64,000 nt of DNA from Candidatus Thioglobus sp. (lineage in GTDB: Bacteria > Pseudomonadota > Gammaproteobacteria > PS1 > Pseudothioglobaceae). The stretch spans positions 123,069 to 187,068 of the forward strand of contig JAOJBP010000002.1 of the NCBI GenBank assembly GCA_028228555.1, in the 5' to 3' direction. Shown here in pieces: positions 25,273-34,154 of the stretch. The translations under genes were made by a program, and so were the position numbers. Positions within the stretch are counted from its first letter, which is position 1. Every line of letters begins with the position of its first letter. The notes below the pieces were generated by a model. The model did no database searches. It was not told the origin of the DNA and was given only the letters and a program-made list of their open reading frames with translations.

Positions 25273-25701
25273 ATGCCCTGGTTTGGAAAAAACAAAAAAC
25301 AAGAGTTGGATCAAAAACTTGATGATAAGCAAGGCTGGAATAAAGACTTAAAGCTTAATAATTCAATTTCAAATTCAGCCAAACAGCAAGGTTTTATTTT
25401 TGAAGAAAACATTGATGCAAAAGTAGTTATAGATACATCAAGTACTAAGAAAGGACTAAGTTGTAATATAGAAGAAATAAGCTCGGAGCAAGTTCAAGTA
25501 TTAAGAAATTGCCAACTAGAAAGTAGTGCTGAGGAGTTGATGAAAATTCTAAAACGCACACATAAACATCGATTTAAGAATGATATTTTAAATCCCTTGT
25601 TGGATTGTCATTTTTTTGAACGCACCATTCCGGAAAAACCAAAAAGCCCAAAACAAAAATACAGATTAACAAGTAAGTTTTCTCGTTCTAAAATAATTTA
25701 G
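25273..25701 (+). CDS. orphan protein with Fic-like C-terminal winged-helix domain
   Basis: A 142-residue Lys/Asn-rich protein. Residues 1-70 are polar and show no recognised domain. Residues about 75-133 (VLRNCQLESSAEELMKILKRT, then FKNDILNPLLDCHFFERTIPEKP and PKQKYRLT) match the pattern of the small winged helix found at the C-terminus of Fic proteins and of AlbA-type ATP-dependent helicase-like regulators (FR-x-x-V-L-x-P-L-L ... T-x-P-x-K-P-x-S-x-x-Q-x-Y-x-L-T). The catalytic Fic domain is absent. It may be a stand-alone DNA-binding protein or the remnant of a larger gene. Family assignment rests on memory of the motif. A gap of 269 bases follows. Confidence 0.45.
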   Translation: MPWFGKNKKQELDQKLDDKQGWNKDLKLNNSISNSAKQQGFIFEENIDAKVVIDTSSTKKGLSCNIEEISSEQVQVLRNCQLESSAEELMKILKRTHKHRFKNDILNPLLDCHFFERTIPEKPKSPKQKYRLTSKFSRSKII

Positions 25702-25970
25702 TATGGCAAAACGACAAATAACAGCTTAATAGTCAAAATTCTGCTATTTTTTCTTCATTTCTTTCAAATTTTAGATTTAAGAGGTTTTTTCATAAAATCG
25801 ATGAAAGTATTTGGATTGATGTAGAATCGTTAAAAATTGGACGTTTTTAATTATAATATATAAGTCATTGATTTTTAACTAATTTATTTATATATTCCCT
25901 TATTTTTCGGTTTTTTCGTGTTTTTCACCTTATAATATGATTAATTTTTAGCTATGTATTTATTTTAGAT
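25702..25970. other. AT-rich intergenic region without recognised element
   Basis: 269 bases between the orphan winged-helix gene and the SH3 gene. It is dominated by A/T runs. I see no tRNA, no strong terminator stem and no well-spaced promoter pair; a TATAAT-like run near 25853-25860 has no matching -35. Confidence 0.4.
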
Positions 25971-26639
25971 ATGAGTAGATTTTTCTTCTTCATTATTTCA
26001 TTGTTATTGAGCGTTAGTTCATTGGCTAGTTCCACTGTTTTTGCAATTAATGATGATAGCGCTATTCGATCAGAAAGAACTAATCTTAATAATGAGAATG
26101 TCATCAAGATTATTGGTAAAAATCAACCTTTACAGCGTTTAACAATGCATTATTCTGGATGGTCTTTAGTTAGCATTGATGATCTTAATGGTTGGATTTT
26201 GTCTGAAAAATTGACCTCTATACCCCCTATTTCAGATTTAAAAAATATTAACAAAGCATCTGATACCCTCGTAACCCAAGAGAAATTATTGGCGCAACTT
26301 AAAGATAAAATGCAGACTCTCACCCAGAAAAACTTTTTATTGGAGAGTGAAAATAATCGTTTAAACACGTATATTGTTAAGCTTAATGCTGATTTGAAGA
26401 CTTCGAATTCAACTTTCGAACACTTAGAAAAAGACCAAAACCCACCTAAATTAGAAAACTCTGACGATTTAGTTCCACTCACCAATGATAATTCTTTCTT
26501 CTCTTTTATGGGTATTTTAAATATTAATTGGATTTATTTAAGTGTCACTATTTTGATTGTATTATTGACTGCTATTTTCTTTATTTATAGTAAGAATAAG
26601 CGTCAACATTTCGATCTTAATACCATTAAACGTCATTAA
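25971..26639 (+). CDS. YgiM-type SH3 domain membrane protein (TIGR04211-like)
   Basis: A 222-residue protein with the four-part YgiM layout: signal peptide (about 1-25), bacterial SH3-like domain (about 30-85, with LRSERTN-like IRSERTNLNNENVIKIIGKNQPLQRL and GWSLVSIDDLNGWILSEKL), a coiled coil (about 100-148, Lys/Leu/Asn-rich) and one membrane helix near the C-terminus (about 186-207) followed by a basic tail. It would be anchored in the inner membrane with the SH3 domain in the periplasm, where such domains often bind cell wall. Precise role unknown. It is directly followed, two bases later, by the thioredoxin-like gene. Confidence 0.75.
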   Translation: MSRFFFFIISLLLSVSSLASSTVFAINDDSAIRSERTNLNNENVIKIIGKNQPLQRLTMHYSGWSLVSIDDLNGWILSEKLTSIPPISDLKNINKASDTLVTQEKLLAQLKDKMQTLTQKNFLLESENNRLNTYIVKLNADLKTSNSTFEHLEKDQNPPKLENSDDLVPLTNDNSFFSFMGILNINWIYLSVTILIVLLTAIFFIYSKNKRQHFDLNTIKRH

Positions 26640-26641
26640 TT

Positions 26642-26983
26642 ATGCCTGCTTTAGAGGTTAATATTGACAATTTTGAGGCGCTTGTACTAGAGGAGTCTCA
26701 CCATCGATTAGTGGTTTTAGATATTTCAGCTGAGTGGTGTGGGCCATGTAATGTTTTAGAGCCAATCATTAATTCTGTAGCATCAGAGTATGATGAAAAA
26801 GAGTTTTTACTGGCCAAAATTGAAGCGGAAGATGAAAATATGAAAATTGCTGGGCGCTATGGTGTGCGTGGATTTCCAACTGTTATTGCTTTTATTAACG
26901 GTGAAGAAGTTGATCGTTTCCATTCTGCTCAAACTCCAGACTTTGTAAGTAATTTTATCGATATTAATCTTAGTAAAATTTAG
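26642..26983 (+). CDS. thioredoxin-like protein
   Basis: A 113-residue single thioredoxin fold with the active site W-C33-G-P-C36 (ISAEWCGPCNVLEPI), the cis-proline loop GVRGFPTVIAF and an NGEEVDRF strand. No signal peptide, so cytosolic. Relative to classic TrxA the N-terminal region and acidic middle (KIEAEDENMKIAGRYG) differ, so it is a paralogue rather than clearly trxA. It starts two bases after the SH3 gene and is convergent with umuC. Confidence 0.85.
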   Translation: MPALEVNIDNFEALVLEESHHRLVVLDISAEWCGPCNVLEPIINSVASEYDEKEFLLAKIEAEDENMKIAGRYGVRGFPTVIAFINGEEVDRFHSAQTPDFVSNFIDINLSKI

Positions 26984-27113
26984 TCTTTAATTGATTTTTA
27001 TTACTGATAATAAGTTCGTATAATTTATATTATGTTAAATAAGTTATATTTTTATGTCTAATCCTTTTTGTATCCTATCCCCTGCTAATATAATCTCATC
27101 TTTTTAGCTATTT

Positions 27114-28364
27114 TTAAATACTTAGCAATTCAGACCAATTAGTTGTAAATCTATTTGATTTAAAATCACTTCTTGGTAGCCAACGATCATTACCAAGTTC
27201 GCTTGCATAGCGTAATAATTTACCATATGGATGTTTTTGTAATGATTGAGTTGTATTATTAGCCATAAACATGTCTTGCTGGCTCTTATCCGGCGTTAGG
27301 CTTCCTAGCATAACACCGCCCTTATAAAACTTATAGCCTGGTTCGTAAATTTGCTTAAGTATTTTTGCACATAATGGTATCAATAATCTTTCATCGCTAA
27401 CAGGTGTACTCATACCAATCGTTTTTGATAGATTGATGCGTGAAATATTTTTTTTAAAAGGGTTTGTGTAAATATAAATACTCATAGAGGTGGCTGCCAA
27501 AGACTTCTGATTAAGCCTATTGACAGCCTTTCTGGTTAAACTTGTCAATGCTTGGTTGATCTCGTCAAAATCGCTTAAATCGAGTCCAAAAGAGCGTGAA
27601 GATACAATTTGCTTCCTAGCTGGTTCAATTTCTTCTATTGCCAGACAAGAATAGCCATATAGCTCTCTATATATACGCTTGCCATTAACGCCTAATAAGG
27701 TTTCAATAATTCCAATATCAGCCTTGTAAAAATCATAAGCACTGTTAATTCCAATCTGCTGTAACTTTTGGGCTGATTTATTTCCAATACCCCAGATATC
27801 AATCACCTCAAAAGAATCTAATAGCTTTTCAAAGCGTTCAATTGGTAAGGTATCGATGTCAAATACTCCATTAAACCTTGAGTAAATTTTAGCAATACGA
27901 TTGGCTAGTTTTGCTCGTACCTTTGTGCTGCCAATACCTACGCAAACCGGAATACCCGTCCATGATTTAACCTGGTTTTTTAGTGTTTGCATGTATGTAT
28001 TCAGGTTTATTGTAAAGCCTGATAAATCTAGGAAACTCTCATCAATTGAATACACCTCTTGTATAGGTGAATATTGGCTAATAACTTTCATCACTCGAGA
28101 TGACATGTCACCATATAAAGGATAATTAGATGACTTAACTACGACTGATTTACTAATCATTAAATCTTTCATTCGGTAATATGGCACACCCATCTTAATT
28201 CCGAGTGATTTAGCTTCATTAGAACGCGCAATAACACAGCCATCGTTGTTACTGAGGACCACAATAGGTTCTCGCTCTAATTTAGGCTCAAACACTCGCT
28301 CACAGGATGCATAAAAATTATTACAATCAATCAGTGCAAATTTTTGCTGGCTGAATTTAGGCAT
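27114..28364 (-). CDS. umuC: DNA polymerase V catalytic subunit UmuC (Y family)
   Basis: Start set at 28364 ([25 protein letters not shown]), which overlaps the umuD stop by eight bases; the longer open frame runs back into umuD and is rejected. The 416-residue protein has the Y-family palm motifs [27 protein letters not shown] (catalytic Asp-Glu) and [17 protein letters not shown], helix-hairpin-helix [13 protein letters not shown], and the UmuC C-terminal region. It copies past damaged bases when joined to processed UmuD. All catalytic residues appear intact. Confidence 0.95.
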   Translation of the reverse strand: MPKFSQQKFALIDCNNFYASCERVFEPKLEREPIVVLSNNDGCVIARSNEAKSLGIKMGVPYYRMKDLMISKSVVVKSSNYPLYGDMSSRVMKVISQYSPIQEVYSIDESFLDLSGFTINLNTYMQTLKNQVKSWTGIPVCVGIGSTKVRAKLANRIAKIYSRFNGVFDIDTLPIERFEKLLDSFEVIDIWGIGNKSAQKLQQIGINSAYDFYKADIGIIETLLGVNGKRIYRELYGYSCLAIEEIEPARKQIVSSRSFGLDLSDFDEINQALTSLTRKAVNRLNQKSLAATSMSIYIYTNPFKKNISRINLSKTIGMSTPVSDERLLIPLCAKILKQIYEPGYKFYKGGVMLGSLTPDKSQQDMFMANNTTQSLQKHPYGKLLRYASELGNDRWLPRSDFKSNRFTTNWSELLSI

Positions 28365-28944
28365 ATTGATGAATAGTTGACGTAACAACACCCCAAATAA
28401 TAAGCTCATTGCCTTCACTAATCTCAATATCTTTAAATTCTGGATTTTCAGCTTTTAAGCTAATTTTTCCTTTGTATTTATGTAGTCGCTTAACAGTAAA
28501 TTCACCATCTACTACGGCGATTACTATTTTTCCACTTTTAGCAGTTAGAGACTTATCCACGACCAGGATATCACCTGGATGAATTCCAGCATTTAGCATT
28601 GACTCACCTTGTGCACGTACAAAAAAAGTAGATTCCTGATGGTGGATCAGATGCTTATTTAAGTCAAGACGATCCTCTAAGTGATCATCTGCAGGAGATG
28701 GAAATCCAGCCTGCACACGTGAGGAAAAAATAGGGATAAACACATTGGGCGCATTAAAGTCTGGTTCAAGCACTTCTACATCAGACTTTAATTGAGATTT
28801 ATATACATTTAAAGTCGATTTAACGGTGTTTACTAGACTAACTGGCACACGCATTACCTTGGTGTCTTCTTTAAATTTACCCGAATTTTTCTTACGGCCT
28901 GCGCCTATTCTAGCGCCACCATGAGTTTGTATTTTTTGATTCAT
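28357..28944 (-). CDS. umuD: UmuD, error-prone polymerase V accessory subunit with N-terminal extension
   Basis: A 195-residue S24 peptidase-like protein, about 56 longer than E. coli UmuD (139). The self-cleavage site is A79-G80 (VQAGFPSP), with Ser115 (GESMLNAG) and Lys152 (FTVKRL); the spacings of 36 and 37 residues equal those of E. coli. Residues 1-65 are extra: [12 protein letters not shown], a basic DNA-binding-like segment, then [18 protein letters not shown], resembling a ribbon- or helix-type regulator head. UmuDAb of Acinetobacter also has an N-terminal extension and acts as a repressor of SOS genes, so a regulatory role is plausible. A perfect palindrome sits upstream at 28986-29000. 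Confidence 0.93.
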   Translation of the reverse strand: MNQKIQTHGGARIGAGRKKNSGKFKEDTKVMRVPVSLVNTVKSTLNVYKSQLKSDVEVLEPDFNAPNVFIPIFSSRVQAGFPSPADDHLEDRLDLNKHLIHHQESTFFVRAQGESMLNAGIHPGDILVVDKSLTAKSGKIVIAVVDGEFTVKRLHKYKGKISLKAENPEFKDIEISEGNELIIWGVVTSTIHQYA

Positions 28945-28985
28945 TTGAATATTGTAACATTAATCAAATAAATCAGTTGGTTTTA

Positions 28986-29000
28986 TTACAAACATTGTAA
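28986..29000. promoter_or_regulatory. 15-bp perfect palindrome upstream of umuD, candidate operator
   Basis: TTACAAACATTGTAA: arms TTACAA and TTGTAA around ACA, 41 bases from the umuD start and in the divergent gap to the 29123 reductase gene. Further TTGTAA half-sites occur at 28953-28957 and 29019-29024. No E. coli-type LexA box (CTG-N10-CAG) is visible. Binding by the UmuD extension or by a divergent LexA is inference. Confidence 0.5.
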
Positions 29001-29122
29001 AAAGCATAATGATAATTTTTGTAACGGTAATGGCATTATCGACCTACCTGGTGGCTATTATTAAACGAGCAGGGATATAAAGTAATTGTATAATTTGTTT
29101 AACCATCACCCTACTCAAACAA

Positions 29123-30136
29123 ATGAATCATTCGGATCTTTATCAAGTTAAACTTCAAGGCCAGGAAAAATTATTTGAATGCGCTCATTCAGACTCTATT
29201 CTTGATGGTGGCCTGCGCCATGGCTTGTCGATGCGCTATGAGTGTAGTAATGGTACTTGCGGCGTTTGCAAAGCCAAACTTGTTAAGGGTGATATTGAAA
29301 AGATCAAACATCATGATTATGCCCTCACTGCTGAGGAGATAGATAATCAAGAGTTCTTAATGTGTTGTCATGCACCCAGCTCAAATCTTGAGATTGAGCT
29401 CGATTTGATTGGAGATGTTCGCTTAATTCCTCTTCAAAAAATTCAGACTAAAATCAAAAGCATCCGTTTTGTTAATGAAAACATGGCGATTGTCAGTCTA
29501 AGAACGCCACGCTCTAAAAATTTACAATTTATGGCGGGACAAGATGTTGAGTTAAACTTTAAAGGGTTGGTGTCTCGCTACCCTATCGCCTCATGCCCGT
29601 GTCACGGCATGGAGCTTGAGTTTCATATTCGAAATCTTGATATTGATGAATTTTCACAATTAATTTTTTCTCATAAAATCAAGGATAAAGATAAAGTTGA
29701 TCTAACAGGTCCTAAAGGTGTATTTGTCCTTAAAGAAATGTCAGACAAGCCTATGGTTTTTATCGCATGGGATGGCGGATTTGCACCAATTAGAAGTTTG
29801 ATCGAACATGCTTTTTCATTGGAAATGCCTAATTCTGTTTATTTTTACTGGGCTTATCCAAGTGTTGAGCCTCGCCCTTATTTTGATAACCATGCGCAAT
29901 CTTGGAATGCTGTGATGGATGATTATTACTATCAGTCAATTGCTTGTGAATTTGATCGAAATAGTCATAATGATTGCCACAAGGTTGCAAGGCAAATTTA
30001 TGATTCTTTGAATCATGAGATTGTTAATCAATCAGAAGTCTATATTTCTGCACCAGCAGAAGTGTTGATTTATTTAGGTGAATTTTTATTAGAAAATGGC
30101 CTAAATGATGCTCAATTGATCGCTTCACCGATTTAG
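29123..30136 (+). CDS. ferredoxin-domain NAD(P)H/flavin reductase (oxygenase-reductase type)
   Basis: A 337-residue electron-transfer protein. The N-terminal plant-type [2Fe-2S] domain (1-95) has C-x4-C-x2-C (YECSNGTCGVC) and a later Cys in LMCCHAPSS. It is followed by a flavin-binding barrel (about 105-205) and an NAD-binding domain with WDGGFAPIRSLIEHA. The layout resembles reductases of monooxygenases and CDP-6-deoxyglucoseen reductase. The flavin motif, normally R-x-Y-S, is R-Y-P-I-A-S here, and the nucleotide motif GGTG-x-A-P reads DGGFAP. No oxygenase gene is adjacent, so the electron acceptor is unknown. A long acidic insert near the C-terminus (YYYQSIACEFDRN) is unusual. Confidence 0.8.
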   Translation: MNHSDLYQVKLQGQEKLFECAHSDSILDGGLRHGLSMRYECSNGTCGVCKAKLVKGDIEKIKHHDYALTAEEIDNQEFLMCCHAPSSNLEIELDLIGDVRLIPLQKIQTKIKSIRFVNENMAIVSLRTPRSKNLQFMAGQDVELNFKGLVSRYPIASCPCHGMELEFHIRNLDIDEFSQLIFSHKIKDKDKVDLTGPKGVFVLKEMSDKPMVFIAWDGGFAPIRSLIEHAFSLEMPNSVYFYWAYPSVEPRPYFDNHAQSWNAVMDDYYYQSIACEFDRNSHNDCHKVARQIYDSLNHEIVNQSEVYISAPAEVLIYLGEFLLENGLNDAQLIASPI

Positions 30137-30391
30137 TTATTTTTTAGATAAAAATCTCACTTTTTTAGTGTGTTTTTCGCCTCTAATTTTTTTTATTCTT
30201 TCTCCATCTAGCTTTGCGCTTTTTATTATAAAAAAGTAATATTATTACATTATAAATTGATAATATTTTTAAGCTAAAAGCTCTAAATATTATTTTAATT
30301 TTTTTTATTCTCTCAATCCCTTTTGCACCAATGTATTTGTTAAATTAAGCTATCTTTTGACATTTTTACCACTTGCAAAAAACATCAAAAT
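30137..30391. other. AT-rich intergenic stretch before the nrd promoter
   Basis: The first 255 bases of the 322-base gap before nrdA. It is mostly T/A runs. A poor hairpin with CAC/GTG core and A/T flanks near 30160-30178 may end the reductase transcript. I see no small gene or RNA; the rest of the gap holds the nrd promoter and NrdR boxes. Confidence 0.4.
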
Positions 30392-30439
30392 ACACTATAT
30401 TTAGTTGCAGTTATCTTTTATGAACACTATATGTAGTGT
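30392..30439 (+). promoter_or_regulatory. two NrdR boxes overlapping the nrdA promoter
   Basis: Box 1 ACACTATATTTAGTTG (30392-30407) and box 2 ACACTATATGTAGTGT (30424-30439) fit the NrdR consensus ACA-C-W-ATATW-W-GTGT; their starts are 32 bases apart, three helical turns, the usual NrdR spacing. A promoter TTGCAG (30405-30410), 17 bases, TATATG (30428-30433) is embedded, with the -10 inside box 2. NrdR bound with ATP/dATP should block transcription of nrdAB when dNTPs suffice. Confidence 0.85.
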
Positions 30440-30458
30440 TTTGAACTCAGGGGAGTAA

Positions 30459-32735
30459 ATGAATCAAAATATTAAAGTCACCAAGCGTAATGGCCAGCAA
30501 GAGCCGATCGACATGGAGAAGATTCATCGTGTTGTGCATTGGGCTTCGCAAGACCTAAAAGGGGTTAGTGTTAGTCAGGTTGAAATCAATGCACAATTAG
30601 CATTTTTTAATGGAATTAAGACCGAAGACATCCATGAAACAATCATTAAGTCGGCTGCTGATTTAATCTCAAAAGAGGTGCCTGATTACCAATATTTGGC
30701 GGCTAGATTGGCTATTTTTCATTTGCGTAAAAAAGCTTTTAAATCTTTTACACCCTCTGCCCTTTTTGAGCATGTGAAAAAATTTACTGATTTAGGTATT
30801 TATGACAAAGATATCTTAGATAAATACACCCAAGCTGAAATTGAAGAACTGGATGAGTATATTGATCATTGGCGTGATATGAAATTTTCATATGCGGCTG
30901 TCAAACAGCTTGAAGGTAAGTATTTGGTACAAAATCGTGTAACTGGTGATATTTATGAATCACCACAGCAGCTGTACATGTTGGTAGGCATGTGCCTATT
31001 TCAAGAATATGAAAATGAAGCTCGCATGTCAATTGTTAAGCGTTTTTATGATGGTGTATCTAACTTTAAGATCTCACTACCAACACCGATTATGGCAGGT
31101 GTGCGCACACCAACGCGCCAATTTTCATCCTGTGTTTTAATCGAAGCAGACGATGACCTTGATTCGATCAGTGCAGCATCAGGCGCTATTGTTAAATATG
31201 TTTCCCAAAGGGCTGGTATTGGTATTAATGCCGGTAGAATTAGAGCGATCGGCAGCCCTATTCGTAATGGTGAAGCGACACACACAGGCTGCATTCCTTT
31301 TTATAAGCATTTTCATACAGCAGTTAAGTCTTGCTCTCAAGGCGGAGTTCGTGGCGGTGCAGCTACCCTTTTCTATCCTTTATGGCATCTTGAAGTTGAA
31401 AGTTTACTGGTATTGAAAAATAACACAGGTACGGATGAAAATAGAATTCGTCATCTTGATTATGGCGTTCAATTTAATGGATTGATGTACCAACGTTTTT
31501 TAGCTGATGGTGACATCACTTTATTCTCTCCACATGATGTGCCTGGCTTGTACGATTCTTTTTTTGAAGATCAAGATCAGTTTAAGCAATTATATGAAAA
31601 ATACGAGCAGGACAGCTCAATTCGTAAAGAGACGATTAAAGCCAGAGATTTGTTTGCTAAATTTATGCAAGAGCGTGCCAACACTGGACGTATTTATCTG
31701 CAAAATGTTGATCATTGCAATACTCACGGTGCTTTTGATCCAAAAGTAGCGCCAGTGCGCCAATCAAACCTTTGTATGGAGATTACTCTACCGACTAAGC
31801 CCTTACATTCAGTTCAAGATGAAAATGGTGAAGTGGCGTTGTGTACACTATCAGCCGTTAACCTAGGCGCATTAGATTCTATTGATGAGTTAGAGGATGT
31901 TACAGATATTATTGTACGTGCGCTAGATTCACTACTAGATTATCAAGATTACCCTCTTAAAGCGGCAGAAATTGCAAGTATGAATCGTCGAACTTTAGGC
32001 ATTGGTGTTACCAACCTTGCTTACTATTTGGCAAAAAATGACGTTAAATATTCTGATGGCTCCGGCAATGAATTGGTTCACACTACCTTTGAAGCGCTTC
32101 AGTATTACGCTCTTAAAGCCTCCAATATTCTGGCAGTTGAAAAAGGTGCTTGTCCTTTATTTAATGAGACCCATTATGCACAAGGTATTATGCCAATTGA
32201 TACTTACAAGAAAAATGTCGATGATTTTTGTGGTTCTGAACTTAAACTAGATTGGGATAAATTACGAGCTGATATCATGACAACCGGTTTAAGAAATTCA
32301 ACACTGACCGCGTTAATGCCTTGTGAAAGTTCTTCGCAAATTTCTAACTCCACTAATGGCATTGAGCCACCACGTGGTTTTGTATCTATCAAGCAATCTA
32401 AAGACGGCATCTTGAAGCAAATTGTGCCAGATTATGAAGCGCTTAAAGATAAATACGAATTACTTTGGGATATCAAGGGAAATGAAGGTTATTTACAGCT
32501 TTGCGCTATTATGCAAAAATTTGTTGATCAGTCCATTAGTACAAACACACATTATGATCCTTCTCAATTTAAAAATAATCGAGTGCCGATGAAACTATTC
32601 TTGATGGATCTTTTAACGGCTTATAAGTACGGTGTCAAGACTCTTTATTATCATACGACACGTGATGGTGGCGGTGACGATATGCTTGAAAAGGAAGATG
32701 ATAATGCTTGCGCTGATGGCGTTTGTAAACTTTAG
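30459..32735 (+). CDS. nrdA: class Ia ribonucleoside-diphosphate reductase, alpha subunit
   Basis: A 758-residue NrdA. The ATP-cone (residues 1-95, KVTKRNGQQEPIDMEKI) senses ATP/dATP; the barrel holds FSSCVLIEADDDLDSI (active-site Cys), NLCMEITLPT (radical Cys with Glu), ALCTLSAVNLG and a Tyr-Tyr pair near the end (TLYYHTTRD). The C-terminal redox tail CADGVCKL supplies the shuttle cysteines. It reduces ribonucleotides to deoxyribonucleotides using the NrdB tyrosyl radical. Preceded by an AGGGGAG ribosome site and NrdR boxes; nrdB follows after nine bases. Confidence 0.98.
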   Translation: MNQNIKVTKRNGQQEPIDMEKIHRVVHWASQDLKGVSVSQVEINAQLAFFNGIKTEDIHETIIKSAADLISKEVPDYQYLAARLAIFHLRKKAFKSFTPSALFEHVKKFTDLGIYDKDILDKYTQAEIEELDEYIDHWRDMKFSYAAVKQLEGKYLVQNRVTGDIYESPQQLYMLVGMCLFQEYENEARMSIVKRFYDGVSNFKISLPTPIMAGVRTPTRQFSSCVLIEADDDLDSISAASGAIVKYVSQRAGIGINAGRIRAIGSPIRNGEATHTGCIPFYKHFHTAVKSCSQGGVRGGAATLFYPLWHLEVESLLVLKNNTGTDENRIRHLDYGVQFNGLMYQRFLADGDITLFSPHDVPGLYDSFFEDQDQFKQLYEKYEQDSSIRKETIKARDLFAKFMQERANTGRIYLQNVDHCNTHGAFDPKVAPVRQSNLCMEITLPTKPLHSVQDENGEVALCTLSAVNLGALDSIDELEDVTDIIVRALDSLLDYQDYPLKAAEIASMNRRTLGIGVTNLAYYLAKNDVKYSDGSGNELVHTTFEALQYYALKASNILAVEKGACPLFNETHYAQGIMPIDTYKKNVDDFCGSELKLDWDKLRADIMTTGLRNSTLTALMPCESSSQISNSTNGIEPPRGFVSIKQSKDGILKQIVPDYEALKDKYELLWDIKGNEGYLQLCAIMQKFVDQSISTNTHYDPSQFKNNRVPMKLFLMDLLTAYKYGVKTLYYHTTRDGGGDDMLEKEDDNACADGVCKL

Positions 32736-32744
32736 GAATTAAAT

Positions 32745-33881
32745 ATGTCATACTCGATTTTTAATAAAAAAATTACGAATACACTGACTCAGCCTATGTT
32801 TTTTGGCGATACGGTTAACGTTGCACGCTTTGATAAGCAAAAATTTGAAATGTTTGAAAAACTGACTGAAAAGCAGTTGTCATTTTTTTGGCGTCCAGAA
32901 GAAATTGACGTTTCCAAAGATAAAATGGATTTTGCTAAGTTGTTGCCCAATGAAAAACATATTTTTCTTTCTAATCTTCAGTATCAAATTCTTCTAGATT
33001 CCGTGCAGGGGCGTAGTCCTAATATTGCATTTTTGCCTATTGTATCTTTACCGGAGTTGGAAAATTGGATTGAAACTTGGAGCTTCTCTGAGACTATTCA
33101 CTCGCGATCATATACCCATATCATTCGTGCTATTGTCAATGAGCCAGGCGCTGTGTTTGATGATATTATGAAAACAGAGCAAATCATTGAGCGTGCTGAA
33201 AGTGTTTCTAAGCATTACGATGAATTAATTAAATGTTCACAAGCTTATCTTTTACATGGTGAGGGAGTGCATAATCTAAATGGTGAGCAAACTACCATTG
33301 ATTTACGATGTTTAAAACGTAAGCTATATCTGACTATTATGTCTGTTAACATTTTAGAAGCGGTGCGTTTTTATGTGTCGTTTGCTTGCTCTTTTGCCTT
33401 TGCAGAGCGTAAGGTAATGGAGGGTAATGCTAAAATTATTAAGATGATTGCGCGTGATGAAGCGCTACATTTAACTGGTACTCAGCATATCATTAACATT
33501 ATTCGCGAAGGCAAGGACGACCCTGAAATGACTGTTATTGCAGCGGAATGCGAAAAAGAAGTTATTCAAATGTTTAAAGAAGCCTGTGATCAAGAGAAAA
33601 ATTGGGCTGAATATTTGTTTAGAGATGGTTCAATGATCGGTTTAAACGCTGAAATTTTAAAGCAATATTTAGAATATATTACCAATATACGCATGAAGGC
33701 CATTGGTCTTAAGCCTTTATTTGAAGATCGTAGCAACCCACTACCCTGGATCAATCATTGGCTTGATTCTGATAATGTTCAAGTTGCTCCTCAAGAGACA
33801 GAAATCACTTCTTATTTGGTGAGTGCTATTGACAATACACTCGATGAAAATGATTCAGATTTTGGTGATTTCAAGCTCTAA
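32745..33881 (+). CDS. nrdB: class Ia ribonucleoside-diphosphate reductase, beta subunit
   Basis: A 378-residue di-iron protein matching E. coli NrdB (376). It has [46 protein letters not shown] with the radical Tyr, and metal-ligand segments around [31 protein letters not shown]. The short C-terminal peptide ([15 protein letters not shown]) is the NrdA-binding tail. It generates the stable tyrosyl radical needed by NrdA and therefore requires oxygen for activation. Confidence 0.98.
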   Translation: MSYSIFNKKITNTLTQPMFFGDTVNVARFDKQKFEMFEKLTEKQLSFFWRPEEIDVSKDKMDFAKLLPNEKHIFLSNLQYQILLDSVQGRSPNIAFLPIVSLPELENWIETWSFSETIHSRSYTHIIRAIVNEPGAVFDDIMKTEQIIERAESVSKHYDELIKCSQAYLLHGEGVHNLNGEQTTIDLRCLKRKLYLTIMSVNILEAVRFYVSFACSFAFAERKVMEGNAKIIKMIARDEALHLTGTQHIINIIREGKDDPEMTVIAAECEKEVIQMFKEACDQEKNWAEYLFRDGSMIGLNAEILKQYLEYITNIRMKAIGLKPLFEDRSNPLPWINHWLDSDNVQVAPQETEITSYLVSAIDNTLDENDSDFGDFKL

Positions 33882-33890
33882 TTAGCCAAT

Positions 33891-34154
33891 ATGTTTAGAA
33901 TCGATGTTGAGAACATCAACGGCAAAACTGAATCACTTTATGTCTATGGAGAACACTCGATTCTAACGGAGCTTGAAGAGCACAATGTAGTGATTAATCA
34001 TTCTTGTCGCCAAGGGCATTGCGGCTCTTGTGTGTTATTACTGTTAAAAGGGGATGTTAGGCATCAAGATTGTTTGGTGCCTTTATCCCAAGGTGAAATT
34101 TTAGCGTGTCAAGCAAAGCCTATTACCGATATTAAGATTGGCTCAAGAAATTGA
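33891..34154 (+). CDS. YfaE-like [2Fe-2S] ferredoxin for NrdB cofactor maintenance
   Basis: An 87-residue plant-type ferredoxin with C-x4-C-x2-C (SCRQGHCGSCVLLL) and a fourth Cys in ILACQAKP. The position straight after nrdB and the short length match YfaE, which supplies electrons to regenerate the diferric-tyrosyl cofactor of NrdB. Its last 12 bases overlap the convergent selU stop region. Confidence 0.92.
   Translation: MFRIDVENINGKTESLYVYGEHSILTELEEHNVVINHSCRQGHCGSCVLLLLKGDVRHQDCLVPLSQGEILACQAKPITDIKIGSRN

Noticed and set aside
28945..29122. E. coli-type LexA box for umuDC
   Set aside because: No CTG-N10-CAG site was found; the palindrome present has a different sequence.
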